DNA of 41,314 nucleotides from assembly GCA_905215405.1 (NCBI GenBank), contig CAJMQE010000028.1, positions 1-41,314 on the forward strand. Direction: 5' to 3'. A program made the translations under genes and the position numbers. This DNA comes from an uncultured bacterium (GTDB lineage: Bacteria > Bacillota > Clostridia > Lachnospirales > Lachnospiraceae). The notes under the pieces are model-generated. The model made no database searches. It worked only from the letters and a program-made list of their open reading frames with translations, and was not told where the DNA came from. This document shows positions 1 through 8,570 of the stretch, one piece after another. Numbering within the stretch: the stretch's first letter is position 1; every line of letters starts with the position of its first letter.

Positions 1-29
1 CGGATTAAGGACTTTCACCCATTAGAAAC

Positions 30-47
30 GTGCGCCGCCAGGCGCAC
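30..47. other. GC-rich hairpin at window edge
   Basis: Perfect 7-bp inverted repeat GTGCGCC/GGCGCAC with a 4-nt GCCA loop, GC-rich in an AT-rich spacer. It sits just before a terminator and may belong to the 3' end of a gene or element lying before the window. No complete gene can be assigned here. Confidence 0.5.
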
Positions 48-50
48 AAT

Positions 51-87
51 AAAAGGGAAAAACATATTTCATGTTTTTCCCTTTTTT
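51..87. terminator. bidirectional rho-independent terminator
   Basis: Perfect 15-bp inverted repeat (51-65 and 71-85) with a 5-nt loop. The arm ends give a T-run on the plus strand and, symmetrically, on the minus strand. It probably ends transcription of a gene left of the window and/or of the minus-strand ABC transporter. Confidence 0.75.
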
Positions 88-120
88 ATGTATTCTAATA
101 CGTATATATTTTTTTTGTAT

Positions 121-312
121 TTCTTGTTTGATTCTATAATATAGCGTTTCTTGCATACTTACGTTTCTTGTAAATTTATAGCACATTATTAGAACATTTC
201 TTGCACGCTACGTTTCTTGTAAACTTACTGCACGTTATTAGAACGTTTCTTGTAAATTCATTGCACATTTCTTACATATTTCTTGCACGTATACAGTTCG
301 TTACTTGCGCGT
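121..312. repeat. degenerate intergenic repeat array (TTTCTTG-containing units)
   Basis: The spacer past the ABC transporter stop carries many copies of a TTTCTTG(T/C)A core. A longer unit of roughly 50 nt (CGTTTCTTGTAAA, then GCAC, TTATTAGAAC and TTTCTTG) is present about twice. It is AT-rich and I see no gene in it. Confidence 0.6.
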
Positions 313-351
313 ACACTGGCAAACTGGCACATCGGTGAATTTACTGCCGGA

Positions 352-2142
352 TCAGCTCTGAATCATCTTCATTCTGTAGAACTCACCTTTTAATTCCATT
401 AATTCTTCAAATGTACCATATTCAACACAATGTCCATCATCAATTACTGCTATTCTATCAGCATCACGAATCGTTGATAACCGATGTGCAACAATAAATG
501 TCGTACGGTTCAATGTCAGATTTCCCAATGCCTCCTGGATCAATTTTTCTGAAATACTATCAAGTGCGGAAGTAGCTTCATCAAGGACAATGATCTTAGG
601 ATCTCTGATCAATGCTCTTGCAATCGAAATTCTCTGACGCTGTCCGCCTGATAATTTACCACCATGTTCTCCCACCATCGTATTTAGACCGTCTGGAAGT
701 GAATCAATCAGATCTTTTAGGTTTGCAGCACGAATGACTTCATCTAATTTCTCTTCTTCCACATTTTCCTGTCCATAAATAATGTTGTCCCGTATCGTTC
801 CTGAGAACAGAATGGACGTCTGTGGAACAACTGCAATCTGCTTTCGATAAGTCCTTAGATCGATCTTATTCATATCTCTTCCATCTAAAAGGACCTGTCC
901 ACCAGTTGCAAGATTAAATCCGATGACCAGATTCAAAATGGTCGATTTACCTGCTCCTGATTCCCCTACAAGGGCAATCGTTTCTCCCTTGCTGACCTTC
1001 AGGTTCAATCCATTTAAAACATTTGTATCTGCATTTTTATAGTGGAACTGTACATCCTTAAATTCAAACTGTCCCTCAACGCTGGAAAGTTGTTCTTTCC
1101 CATCATTTTTTTCTATATCTTCTTCAAGAAGGACTTCACCAATCGAATTTACAGATTCAATTCCTTTTGCAATCGTTGGAACAAGTGTTACAAGTGCTGA
1201 TACCTGATTTACAATCGTCGTAAAATAGCTCTGGTAAAGTGTAATATCACCAGGAAGAATATGGCCTTTCAACGCCAGAAAACCTGTAAATCCAAGACAG
1301 ATAACCTGAAAGATCTGAAATACAGCCCATCCAACTGAGCCAAATATTGACTGAATTATATCGAGCTTATATCCTTTTTCGGCAACCGCGAGCAACTGTT
1401 CACTCATCTTTTGCACTTCTTCTTCCTCAAGCGCATGGGCTCTGGTAACTGGGATCAGTTCTACCATTTCCATGACTCTTGCTGACGTTTCTTCCATTTC
1501 TTTACGGAACTCGTTATTTCTTGTTCTCATGATTGAACGGAAAGATACCATTGTAATCGCTGCAACCGGTGTTGTCAGCAGAAAGAATATAAATACCATC
1601 ATACTTTTGGATACTGTGACTGCCATTGCTACGCCAACATTTAAAGCAATATTTAGAATACTCAGAAACATCTGTGTAGACAGCATTTCGACCGCTTCCA
1701 CATCACGCATGATCTTCGACTGCAATCTGCCAGACTGTGTTTCTTTATGATAGGAAATAGAGAGCTGCTGTAGTTTTCTGACCAGTGCCTTACGTAATCC
1801 GGTCTCTGCATATCGGGTAGCTAAACTCTTATATCGTGTGTACATATAATTAGTCGGCACATTTAATACGATCAGCACCGCCATAATCAGGGAATTAACT
1901 ATGATTGTCTGTCCGATGTTGTCTGACCCCGTCATGATATTATTGATAATATTTGCGGTCACGATAGGCAGTACCCATACCGGGCTGTGCTTGATAAAGA
2001 AAAATACGACTGCTATCATAAATTTGGAATAATTTCCTTTGTATAAACTGATTAATGTCAGTAAAGGATGCCCCTGATGTTTTTTATATGATTTGATGAA
2101 CCATTCCTCTACATTAATTCCCTTTGGGGCTCTTAAATTCAT
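352..2142 (-). CDS. ABC exporter, fused permease and ATPase (half-transporter)
   Basis: A 596-residue type I ABC exporter half-transporter, expected in the cytoplasmic membrane as a dimer. The N-terminal half (about 40-320) holds the hydrophobic membrane segments. The C-terminal ATPase shows Walker A GESGAGKST (about 390), signature LSGGQRQR (about 497), Walker B IIVLDEATSALD (about 517) and the H-loop VAHRLS (about 552). I start at the ATG at 2142, which has GGGAG about 10 nt upstream; an in-frame GTG at 2151 sits almost on the Shine-Dalgarno and is less likely. It follows the GH28 gene by about 100 nt with an inverted repeat between, so it may be only partly co-transcribed. The substrate cannot be read from the sequence. 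An efflux role is the family norm; carbohydrate import is unlikely. Confidence 0.9.
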   Translation of the reverse strand: MNLRAPKGINVEEWFIKSYKKHQGHPLLTLISLYKGNYSKFMIAVVFFFIKHSPVWVLPIVTANIINNIMTGSDNIGQTIIVNSLIMAVLIVLNVPTNYMYTRYKSLATRYAETGLRKALVRKLQQLSISYHKETQSGRLQSKIMRDVEAVEMLSTQMFLSILNIALNVGVAMAVTVSKSMMVFIFFLLTTPVAAITMVSFRSIMRTRNNEFRKEMEETSARVMEMVELIPVTRAHALEEEEVQKMSEQLLAVAEKGYKLDIIQSIFGSVGWAVFQIFQVICLGFTGFLALKGHILPGDITLYQSYFTTIVNQVSALVTLVPTIAKGIESVNSIGEVLLEEDIEKNDGKEQLSSVEGQFEFKDVQFHYKNADTNVLNGLNLKVSKGETIALVGESGAGKSTILNLVIGFNLATGGQVLLDGRDMNKIDLRTYRKQIAVVPQTSILFSGTIRDNIIYGQENVEEEKLDEVIRAANLKDLIDSLPDGLNTMVGEHGGKLSGGQRQRISIARALIRDPKIIVLDEATSALDSISEKLIQEALGNLTLNRTTFIVAHRLSTIRDADRIAVIDDGHCVEYGTFEELMELKGEFYRMKMIQS

Positions 2143-2162
2143 ACCACTCACTCTCCCTTTGT

Positions 2163-2213
2163 AGAAAGCTGTTCTATCCGGATGCGTGAATATCCCGAAT
2201 AGAACAGCTTTCT
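2163..2213. terminator. large inverted repeat between GH28 and ABC transporter genes
   Basis: Perfect 15-bp arms (2163-2177 and 2199-2213) with a 21-nt loop. It lies downstream of the GH28 stop and upstream of the ABC transporter start. There is no strong T-run on the minus strand, so it may be a weak terminator or an mRNA-stabilising or processing hairpin. Confidence 0.55.
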
Positions 2214-2238
2214 TTCCTGTCTGTATTCTGCGTTACTT

Positions 2239-3792
2239 TTATTTTTCCAGGTGATCAACATTTCCAGCTACTACTGGATCTCCATCACAACCTGTAATAT
2301 TTACATTTTTTAACACAAGCTCTTTGATGTTATTAACAATAATACCTTTTCTGGATGCTTCATCACAGCCAAGCATCATTGCTGCCACACCAGGCTTTGC
2401 ATTCTCAGCATAGGTTATATTAATATTTTCAAAGGTAACCTTTTCAATCTTACGTTCAGGCAATCCATAAATGTACGCGCCTGCTACATGACAGTTCGTA
2501 GCATTGATATTCTTGAAGAGGAGTCTGTCAATTGCCGGTGTTCTGTCATCTACTGGAAGTGGTTCTTTCGATGCTACATACTCGGTTTTTCCATCTGGAT
2601 CACAGAAATAGAAACTGTTAACGACAAATGGTGTCATGACATTATCCATATCAATATTTTCAAATGAAATATCATCCAATACGGAATCTTTTCCACGTCC
2701 ACGTCTTGTCTTTACACGAAGTCCTCTGTCTGTATTCATAAAGAGGCAGTCAATGATATGAACATCCTTTACACCTGCCGCGATTTCACTGCCTACTGTT
2801 ACAGCGCCATGTCCATCTCTCATGCAGCACTGTCTTACAATCATATTTTCCGTAGGAATCTTATGTTTCTTGCCCATGTAGATCTTACCAGACTTAATGG
2901 CGATACAGTCATCACCAACAGAAATATAAACGCCAAGTACGAGTACATTTTTACAAGACTCTGGATCCAATCCATCAGTATTATGACTATTAGCTGGATT
3001 CTTGATCTTAACGTCGATAAATTTCAGATCTTCTGAAAAATATGGATGTAATGTCCAGGATGGAGAATTTTGAACAGTAATTCCATGCATTGTAATATTT
3101 TTACAATGGTTGATAAAGAACAATCTTGGTCTCCATGCGATCTTTCTTGTTCTGACATCATGCCACCAGTTTTCAAATGATGTATTACCATCAATCGTTC
3201 CTTCTCCTGTGATCACAACATTTTCTACGTTAATTCCAGTCACAATACCAGAAAACATATCCAATGGATTTCCTTCCCATGAACCCAAATTATACTCATC
3301 ATTTTCATCATAACTTTCAATGACACCTGGAAGTATTGGGAATTTTTCTCTTTCTGTAAATGCTGATAAAACAGCACCCTTGGCGAGTTCCAGAGTCAGA
3401 TCGCTCTTCAGAAAAATACTTGAGATCTTATATTCCCCCTCTGGTACAAGGACTCTGCTGTCCTTAGGACATGCCATAATCGCACACTGAATTGCATTGG
3501 TATCATCATGTACTCCATCACCATGTGCTCCAAAATCACGTACATTGAGTGTTACGAACTCCCAGTCTGTCTTGACTGTAATTGGAGCAACATCCTGTCC
3601 TTCATAAACAACACTGATCTTATATGTCGTATCTGGTTTCAAATTGTGAAGAGATGTAATTACCTTCTCTCCATCCATAAATTTTTGGTCATTCACAAAA
3701 ATCTCATATTTCTTTTCTGTATAGAATTTTCCTGAATCAGTCAGTTCAATTACAACGCTTCTGCCTGTTTTAGCCACTAATTTTAATTCCAC
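2239..3792 (-). CDS. GH28 family exo-polygalacturonase-like enzyme
   Basis: A 517-residue glycoside hydrolase family 28 protein that should release galacturonic acid from pectic oligosaccharides. Residues 1-78 look like a fibronectin-III-like domain, followed by the right-handed beta-helix. All GH28 signature motifs are visible: NTD at 271-273, GDD at 293-295, GHG at 327-329 and the RxK-type motif RGLRVK at 356-361. The N-terminal domain plus the absence of a signal peptide suggest an intracellular, exo-acting enzyme on imported oligogalacturonides. The start is GTG with GAGG 7 nt upstream. It lies 51 nt after the GH105 gene and is probably co-transcribed with it. Exo versus endo action and the exact substrate (homogalacturonan or rhamnogalacturonan) are inferred, not proven. 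Confidence 0.9.
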   Translation of the reverse strand: MELKLVAKTGRSVVIELTDSGKFYTEKKYEIFVNDQKFMDGEKVITSLHNLKPDTTYKISVVYEGQDVAPITVKTDWEFVTLNVRDFGAHGDGVHDDTNAIQCAIMACPKDSRVLVPEGEYKISSIFLKSDLTLELAKGAVLSAFTEREKFPILPGVIESYDENDEYNLGSWEGNPLDMFSGIVTGINVENVVITGEGTIDGNTSFENWWHDVRTRKIAWRPRLFFINHCKNITMHGITVQNSPSWTLHPYFSEDLKFIDVKIKNPANSHNTDGLDPESCKNVLVLGVYISVGDDCIAIKSGKIYMGKKHKIPTENMIVRQCCMRDGHGAVTVGSEIAAGVKDVHIIDCLFMNTDRGLRVKTRRGRGKDSVLDDISFENIDMDNVMTPFVVNSFYFCDPDGKTEYVASKEPLPVDDRTPAIDRLLFKNINATNCHVAGAYIYGLPERKIEKVTFENINITYAENAKPGVAAMMLGCDEASRKGIIVNNIKELVLKNVNITGCDGDPVVAGNVDHLEK

Positions 3793-3843
3793 TTTTTTTC
3801 CTCATTTCTGTATTAATATAATTAATTTTTCCTTCGCGTCTTA

Positions 3844-4959
3844 TCAAAAAAATGGCTGATCAATTCTCATAGATTCAGCGTACGCCATCATAAATGGACC
3901 AACACCCTTGTGATCATCACAAACAACAGGTTCGCTCAAATAATAAGCAACGCTTCCATCACGTCCCTCTTTGCCACCAAGACCTGCAACTTTGCAAATG
4001 CCATCCAGTTTGATTCTTCCATCCTTTTCGACCAGTTTTGTATCAATGATCGACTGTAAGATATGAAGTGCATTTTCTTCATATTTCTCTGGAAGGATCA
4101 CCTTCATACGACATGCTCTGAGCATTGCATAAGCGATCATTGCAGAGCCTGATGTTTCCAGATAGTTTCCTTTTTCTTCTGGATGATCAATCACCTGGTA
4201 GAACAGTCCTGTCTCCTGATCCTGATACTTTAACAGACCAGCAAGAGCTTCCTTAAACAGATCTCCGAGAGCTCTGTAATACTCATAAACAGGCTGCTCC
4301 ATTACACTCATGGTATCGATCAGTGCAACCATATACCAGCCCATAGCTCTGAGCCAGAAGTTTGCAGATGTACCTGTTTCCTTATCAGCCCATTCTGCCT
4401 GTCTGCTTTCATCAAACGCATGATAATAGAGACCTGATTTTGCATCATACAGGAATTTTCTTACATTCTGGAACTGCGTAATAATATCGTTGTAGTGTTC
4501 CTTACCACCAAATCTAGTCTCATAAGACATATAGAACACTTCAGACATGTAAAGTCCATCCAGCCATACCTGGTTCGGATAAATGTCTTTATGCCAGAAG
4601 TTTCCTGCCTGTGTTCTTGGCTGTTTTCTGAGCTGATCCATCAACTCCTCAATTGCAATACGATATTTTTCCTCACCAGTCACGTCATAAGCAAAATATA
4701 AGGCATTGCCACACGCAACATTATCCAGATGAAATGCATCCTTCTGATAAAAATTAATAGTTCCGTTTTCATTGATATATTTCTTTAAGTAATTTAATAC
4801 AAAGTTCTTATAAGAATCATCTTTTGTCAGTTCATACATTCTGATCAGACCTGTCAGAACACATCCATCCTCATAATTCCACTTATCCACTTTAGCACTT
4901 GTGAAATTATTCATATAACTTCTTATAAATTTTTCAGTTTTTTCATTTTTAAAGTTCAT
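3844..4959 (-). CDS. GH105 unsaturated rhamnogalacturonyl/galacturonyl hydrolase
   Basis: A 371-residue (alpha/alpha)6-barrel protein of the YteR/YesR family (GH105). The family removes the 4,5-unsaturated uronic acid left at the non-reducing end by pectate or rhamnogalacturonan lyases, using a hydration mechanism. The motif WLDGLYM supplies the likely catalytic Asp134, HLDN supplies Asp79 (matching the second conserved Asp of YteR), and FWLRAMGWY lies near 203-211. There is no signal peptide, so it should be cytoplasmic. The ATG start has AAAGGG 7 nt upstream. It sits between the GH43 and GH28 genes, which fits a depolymerisation chain in which lyase products are imported and trimmed. Confidence 0.92.
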   Translation of the reverse strand: MNFKNEKTEKFIRSYMNNFTSAKVDKWNYEDGCVLTGLIRMYELTKDDSYKNFVLNYLKKYINENGTINFYQKDAFHLDNVACGNALYFAYDVTGEEKYRIAIEELMDQLRKQPRTQAGNFWHKDIYPNQVWLDGLYMSEVFYMSYETRFGGKEHYNDIITQFQNVRKFLYDAKSGLYYHAFDESRQAEWADKETGTSANFWLRAMGWYMVALIDTMSVMEQPVYEYYRALGDLFKEALAGLLKYQDQETGLFYQVIDHPEEKGNYLETSGSAMIAYAMLRACRMKVILPEKYEENALHILQSIIDTKLVEKDGRIKLDGICKVAGLGGKEGRDGSVAYYLSEPVVCDDHKGVGPFMMAYAESMRIDQPFF

Positions 4960-5029
4960 TCAACTACCCTTTCTTTGACCGCATCTTCTCGATGCACCTT
5001 CTATCTTCTTTCTCTTGTCTATTATTATT

Positions 5030-5180
5030 TATCCTATGTTCAAGATTGTTACCTATCTTTTGACCAGACTTTTCTTATCGTTTGTCAAGGCTTTGGTTTA
5101 TCTTTTACTCATGCTTGTTACTTATCGTTTGTCAAGGCTTTTGCCTATCGTTTTGCTCATGCTTGTTACTTATCGTTTTT
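5030..5180. repeat. tandem array, about 47-48-nt unit
   Basis: The GH43-GH105 spacer repeats a unit that starts CGTTTGTCAAGGCTTT and contains CTCATGCTTGTTACTTAT. Copies start near 5079, 5126 and 5174 (periods 47 and 48 nt), and the array runs into the 3' end of the GH43 coding region at 5166. The long plus-strand open frames here are a by-product of the periodicity. Confidence 0.7.
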
Positions 5181-7112
5181 TACAGACGATGCACTATCAT
5201 AATAGAAATGCGAGAACGCTACAGTAAGCGGTCTGCGTACACCATTTTCATCCCGTCCTGCAACTGCATACATACCAGTCATAGCGCCAGTAAAACGCTT
5301 TCCCTTTCGAAGGCCTTCATCACATAAATAAGTAACTTCATCCAGCGTCTGGTACTCTACATACTCTTTTCCATCAAAGCTATAAGAATATGTTCGCTTC
5401 AAATATGCCGTCTCCGACTTCAGATAAATGCATTCTATAGTCGCAGGGATTCTAACTTCCTGTGAGTTCGTATCCACTTCCCCCACATGCTGTACGATTT
5501 TCAGTACTCTTTCTCCATTTTTCCTTGCAAACACACCAAACTTCAAATACGTATTTTCATCGTAAAAATGTGTTAATCCCGCATTTTGTCCCGGCAACCA
5601 GGCTGATAATTCCATTCTGCAATTGTCCTGAAAGCAGAAATCCTGTTGTCTTCTTAGTGCAATATTTCTTGCATCCATTGTATTTAAATCGAACTCGGAT
5701 CCTTTTATCATCAGTTTCCCATTTTCCAACCGATATCCATCCTTTTCTGGTGGTCGTGGAAACATCCAGTCCATACTAAGTTCTGTACCGTCAAAATCAT
5801 CATGCGTACTACTATCCCATATACATTCTTTGAGATCAGGCTTCTTTTGTAATACAGATGGTCCATCGAGATGATTAACAATTGGCCACCCATCTGCAGT
5901 CCATGTGATTGGATCAATTGCAGTTTCACGTCCAAGAATGCTATAACCTTTACCGATCATTCTTCCGCATAAATACACCATATACCACTCACCATTCTGC
6001 GTCTGCACTGGCTTGCCATGTCCGCATCTCTGTATCCCGGCTCCCGTATCCATCTGGCGCATAATCGGATTGTATGGGCATGGTTCATAGTTTCCTTTCA
6101 ACTCTTTCGATCTAGCTACTGTAATTCTATGACCAGGACCCGTTCCTCCTTCTGCTTCAAACAAATAATAATATCCGTCCTTTTTAAGCAGGTGTGGTCC
6201 TTCCGGCGCCCTCTTATAATCTCCGTAATACAGCATTTCAGCCTCTGAAATCTGTTTCGTTGCTGTTTCATTGAGTTCAAATATTCTTGCTCCTCTATTT
6301 AGCAGCATATAACGTTTTCCATCATCATCGTTAAATATTGACGGATCAATACCATCTTCATCAATGACCGCCGGTTTACTATATGGTCCTTCAGGTCTGT
6401 CTGATGACATTACAAACTGCTTTCGATACACATTGGTATTATCATTCAGTCTATATGTGACCGCAACATAAAAACGGCCTTTATAATATGAAATATCAGG
6501 TGCCCAAAAACCTCTGCCACCTTCCAGTCCATCCAGTTGTGCCCACTCTGGTTGCGTGACTGCATGACCTATTATTTTCCAGTGAATCAGGTCTTTAGAA
6601 TGTGAAATTGGAATGCATGGAAAAAATACAAATGAGGAATTTGCCATGTAATAATCATCACCGACCCTTACAATCGATGGATCCGGATACATTCCAGTTC
6701 TGATTGGATTACGATACATATCATTCAATGCAGCACCTGTTACTTCTTCAAAATATTTTTCCAGTTCCTGATACTTTCTTTGATGTGCAATATCAAATGG
6801 TGTTTCCAGATTAAAGTCTCCAGATACTGGTGACAAACCTACCTTTTCAACCAAATATCTGCATACGTCTACATCACCAGACATTGCTCCGTAATGAAGA
6901 ATATTTCTATTCTCACTGTCTACTGTGTTCATACTTGCTCTTGAGTATTCTACAACATATCTTACGAGTGCCAGATTTCCTGTTTTGGCGGCAAGAAACA
7001 TCATTGCTGTCCCCTGCTCATCTTCCTCGTCGATACGTGGTGGATCATTCTCCAGAATCTCTTTTACTTCTTTCAGGTTCTGTTGTTTTATTGCTTCCTC
7101 TAAATTATTCAT
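5166..7112 (-). CDS. ankyrin-repeat / GH43 fusion glycosidase
   Basis: A 648-residue cytoplasmic-looking fusion. Residues 1-125 form about three to four ankyrin repeats (for example LAAKTGNLALVRYVVE and LHYGAMSGDVDVCRYLVE). From about 135 comes a GH43 five-bladed propeller with the expected acidic triad: Asp144 in YPDPS (base), Asp256 in IDPSI (pKa modulator) and Glu304 in APEGPHL (acid). The C-terminal third is a beta-sandwich like the C-terminal domain of GH43 beta-xylosidases/arabinofuranosidases. No signal peptide is seen. The ATG at 7112 is 9 nt from AAGGAG; an upstream in-frame TTG at 7115 is possible. It likely trims arabinose, xylose or galactose side chains from imported pectic oligosaccharides; the exact sugar is not readable. 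Ankyrin repeats on a GH43 enzyme are unusual. Confidence 0.88.
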   Translation of the reverse strand: MNNLEEAIKQQNLKEVKEILENDPPRIDEEDEQGTAMMFLAAKTGNLALVRYVVEYSRASMNTVDSENRNILHYGAMSGDVDVCRYLVEKVGLSPVSGDFNLETPFDIAHQRKYQELEKYFEEVTGAALNDMYRNPIRTGMYPDPSIVRVGDDYYMANSSFVFFPCIPISHSKDLIHWKIIGHAVTQPEWAQLDGLEGGRGFWAPDISYYKGRFYVAVTYRLNDNTNVYRKQFVMSSDRPEGPYSKPAVIDEDGIDPSIFNDDDGKRYMLLNRGARIFELNETATKQISEAEMLYYGDYKRAPEGPHLLKKDGYYYLFEAEGGTGPGHRITVARSKELKGNYEPCPYNPIMRQMDTGAGIQRCGHGKPVQTQNGEWYMVYLCGRMIGKGYSILGRETAIDPITWTADGWPIVNHLDGPSVLQKKPDLKECIWDSSTHDDFDGTELSMDWMFPRPPEKDGYRLENGKLMIKGSEFDLNTMDARNIALRRQQDFCFQDNCRMELSAWLPGQNAGLTHFYDENTYLKFGVFARKNGERVLKIVQHVGEVDTNSQEVRIPATIECIYLKSETAYLKRTYSYSFDGKEYVEYQTLDEVTYLCDEGLRKGKRFTGAMTGMYAVAGRDENGVRRPLTVAFSHFYYDSASSVKNDK

Positions 7113-7233
7113 CAATAAAAACTCCTTCAGTCTTTGTATCTGAGTTCTTTCATTCCTGCAGTAACAGGACGATCCAAATGCAGCTCAGACACTGTATCAA
7201 ACAGTTGTATTAACATAATATTACTAATTTTAT

Positions 7234-7239
7234 ATTATA
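7234..7239 (-). promoter_or_regulatory. possible -10 box for the GH43 transcript
   Basis: TATAAT on the minus strand about 120 nt upstream of the GH43 start, with no convincing -35. A promoter is expected here because a terminator (7609-7649) separates this gene from the permease genes. Confidence 0.3.
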
Positions 7240-7352
7240 CATGAGATGCTGTTTCACCGCTACTTTTTTGCTAGAAATAATTCCATATACTACAGATTTA
7301 TTGCAGTATTTATCTAATTCTCTGTCACATTTTTTTATGATTACATCAGTTT

Positions 7353-7564
7353 TTGTATCTACTTTATATCTGCTTTATTTCTACTTTAAATCTGTTTTGT
7401 ATCTGTTTCATATCTGTTTGTATCTGCTTTATATCTGTTTTATATCTGTTTTATATCTACTTTGTATCTGCTTTGTATCCGCTTTACATCTGCTTTGTAT
7501 TCGCTTTATATCTGCTTTGTATCCGCTTTATATCTGCTTTGTATCCGCTTTATATCTGCTTTAT
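7353..7564. repeat. tandem array, 11-nt unit
   Basis: About 18 degenerate copies of an 11-nt unit alternating TATCTGCTTTG and TATCCGCTTTA, close to one helical turn. Because 11 is not a multiple of 3, all three plus-strand frames carry an 11-residue periodic translation and stay open, creating false ORFs. The array sits between the permease operon terminator and the GH43 promoter region. Confidence 0.85.
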
Positions 7565-7608
7565 AATACCTTACAGTCTTACAGATCATTTTCAATTCAC
7601 TTTTCTAT

Positions 7609-7649
7609 ACAAAAACAGAGCAGATGCACTTACATGCACTGCTCTGTTT
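7609..7649 (-). terminator. rho-independent terminator of the SBP-permease operon
   Basis: Perfect 11-bp stem AAACAGAGCAG/CTGCTCTGTTT (arms 7639-7649 and 7613-7623) followed on the minus strand by further Ts. It lies 37 nt after the LplC-like stop codon. Confidence 0.85.
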
Positions 7650-7685
7650 CTTAACAAAACATTTGGATATTCCAAATGTACCAAA

Positions 7686-8561
7686 TCACTCTTTAACGGC
7701 TCCGACATTAACACCCTGAACGAAGTATTTCTGGCAGAAAGGATAAATAATAGCGAATGGTAAGATAGCAACGATAACGGCTGCATTCTTAATAGTATTA
7801 GGATCAATACCATCACCATTGTTAGGAACATCACTATCCATAACTAAGTTACGTAACTTAATCTGGAAGTTGAAAAGTTTGTTATCATTTACATAAATTT
7901 TGAAGTTTGTATAATCATTCCAGAACTGAACGGCAAACATCAGACCGATAGATGCCAATGCAGCTTTTGAAAGAGGAAGTACAATCTTAATAAATGTAGC
8001 CATTGGTGAACAACCATCAATAGATGCTGATTCAAACAATGCCTGTGGGATACCTTCAAAGAAGTTTCTCATCAGTACCAGGTTATATACATTGATAGCA
8101 AGTGGGAAAATAACTGCTCCTAATGTATTTAACAGATGTAACTGTTTCATACATAAGTATGTAGGAATCATACCACCATTAAAGATCATTGTGAAAAGCA
8201 GGATATAAGCAAATAAGTTTCTACCTGGCATTTCAAACTGGATCAGAACGTAAGCACCTAATGTTGAAAGTAACAGACCTAATGCTGTACCACTAATAGT
8301 TACGATACAGGAAATAAGGAATGGTTTGTATAATACGGAGTTTGTAATAACTTCGTGGTAACCACCAAGTGTAAATTCCTGTGGCCAGATAACCAGACCA
8401 TAACCAGCTAATTTATCGAATGAATCGACGATAACCTTCCAAATAGGTAATAAAATACAAAATGAAATTATCAAGAAAATCAAACAGTTCACGATAGGGA
8501 AGATTTTGATTTTTTTCTTTTTCTTACTTTTAACTACAACTTGTTGCTCTTTACTCATCAT
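7686..8561 (-). CDS. carbohydrate ABC transporter permease (LplC/YtcP type)
   Basis: A 291-residue inner-membrane permease of the CUT1 carbohydrate ABC importer class, LplC/YesQ-like. A Lys-rich cytoplasmic start is followed by six predicted membrane segments. The cytoplasmic EAA loop is visible as ESASIDGCSPMATFIKIVLPLS (about 190-211), which contacts the ATPase. No ATPase gene is present in the window, so the importer probably shares a multitask ATPase (MsmX/UgpC-like) encoded elsewhere. Two adjacent ATGs (8561, 8558) follow AGGAGG; either could be used. It lies 9 nt after the LplB-like gene, so the two are translated from one mRNA. The substrate is inferred from the pectinolytic neighbours. 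Confidence 0.93.
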   Translation of the reverse strand: MMSKEQQVVVKSKKKKKIKIFPIVNCLIFLIISFCILLPIWKVIVDSFDKLAGYGLVIWPQEFTLGGYHEVITNSVLYKPFLISCIVTISGTALGLLLSTLGAYVLIQFEMPGRNLFAYILLFTMIFNGGMIPTYLCMKQLHLLNTLGAVIFPLAINVYNLVLMRNFFEGIPQALFESASIDGCSPMATFIKIVLPLSKAALASIGLMFAVQFWNDYTNFKIYVNDNKLFNFQIKLRNLVMDSDVPNNGDGIDPNTIKNAAVIVAILPFAIIYPFCQKYFVQGVNVGAVKE

Positions 8562-8570
8562 CTATCCCTC

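Noticed and set aside
1..50. 3' end of a transposase or other gene before the window
   Set aside because: One frame reads GLRTFTH then stop and the GC-rich hairpin is suggestive, but too little sequence is present to identify anything.
352..2142. ABC exporter as the export pump of the biosynthetic cluster
   Set aside because: It is about 12 kb away and separated by the pectin locus and several terminators; nothing ties it to the cluster.
7241..7763. Overlapping plus-strand ORFs of about 136 residues rich in Leu/Tyr/Cys
   Set aside because: They are translations of the 11-nt tandem array, with an 11-residue period in all three frames, no ribosome binding site and no family resemblance.
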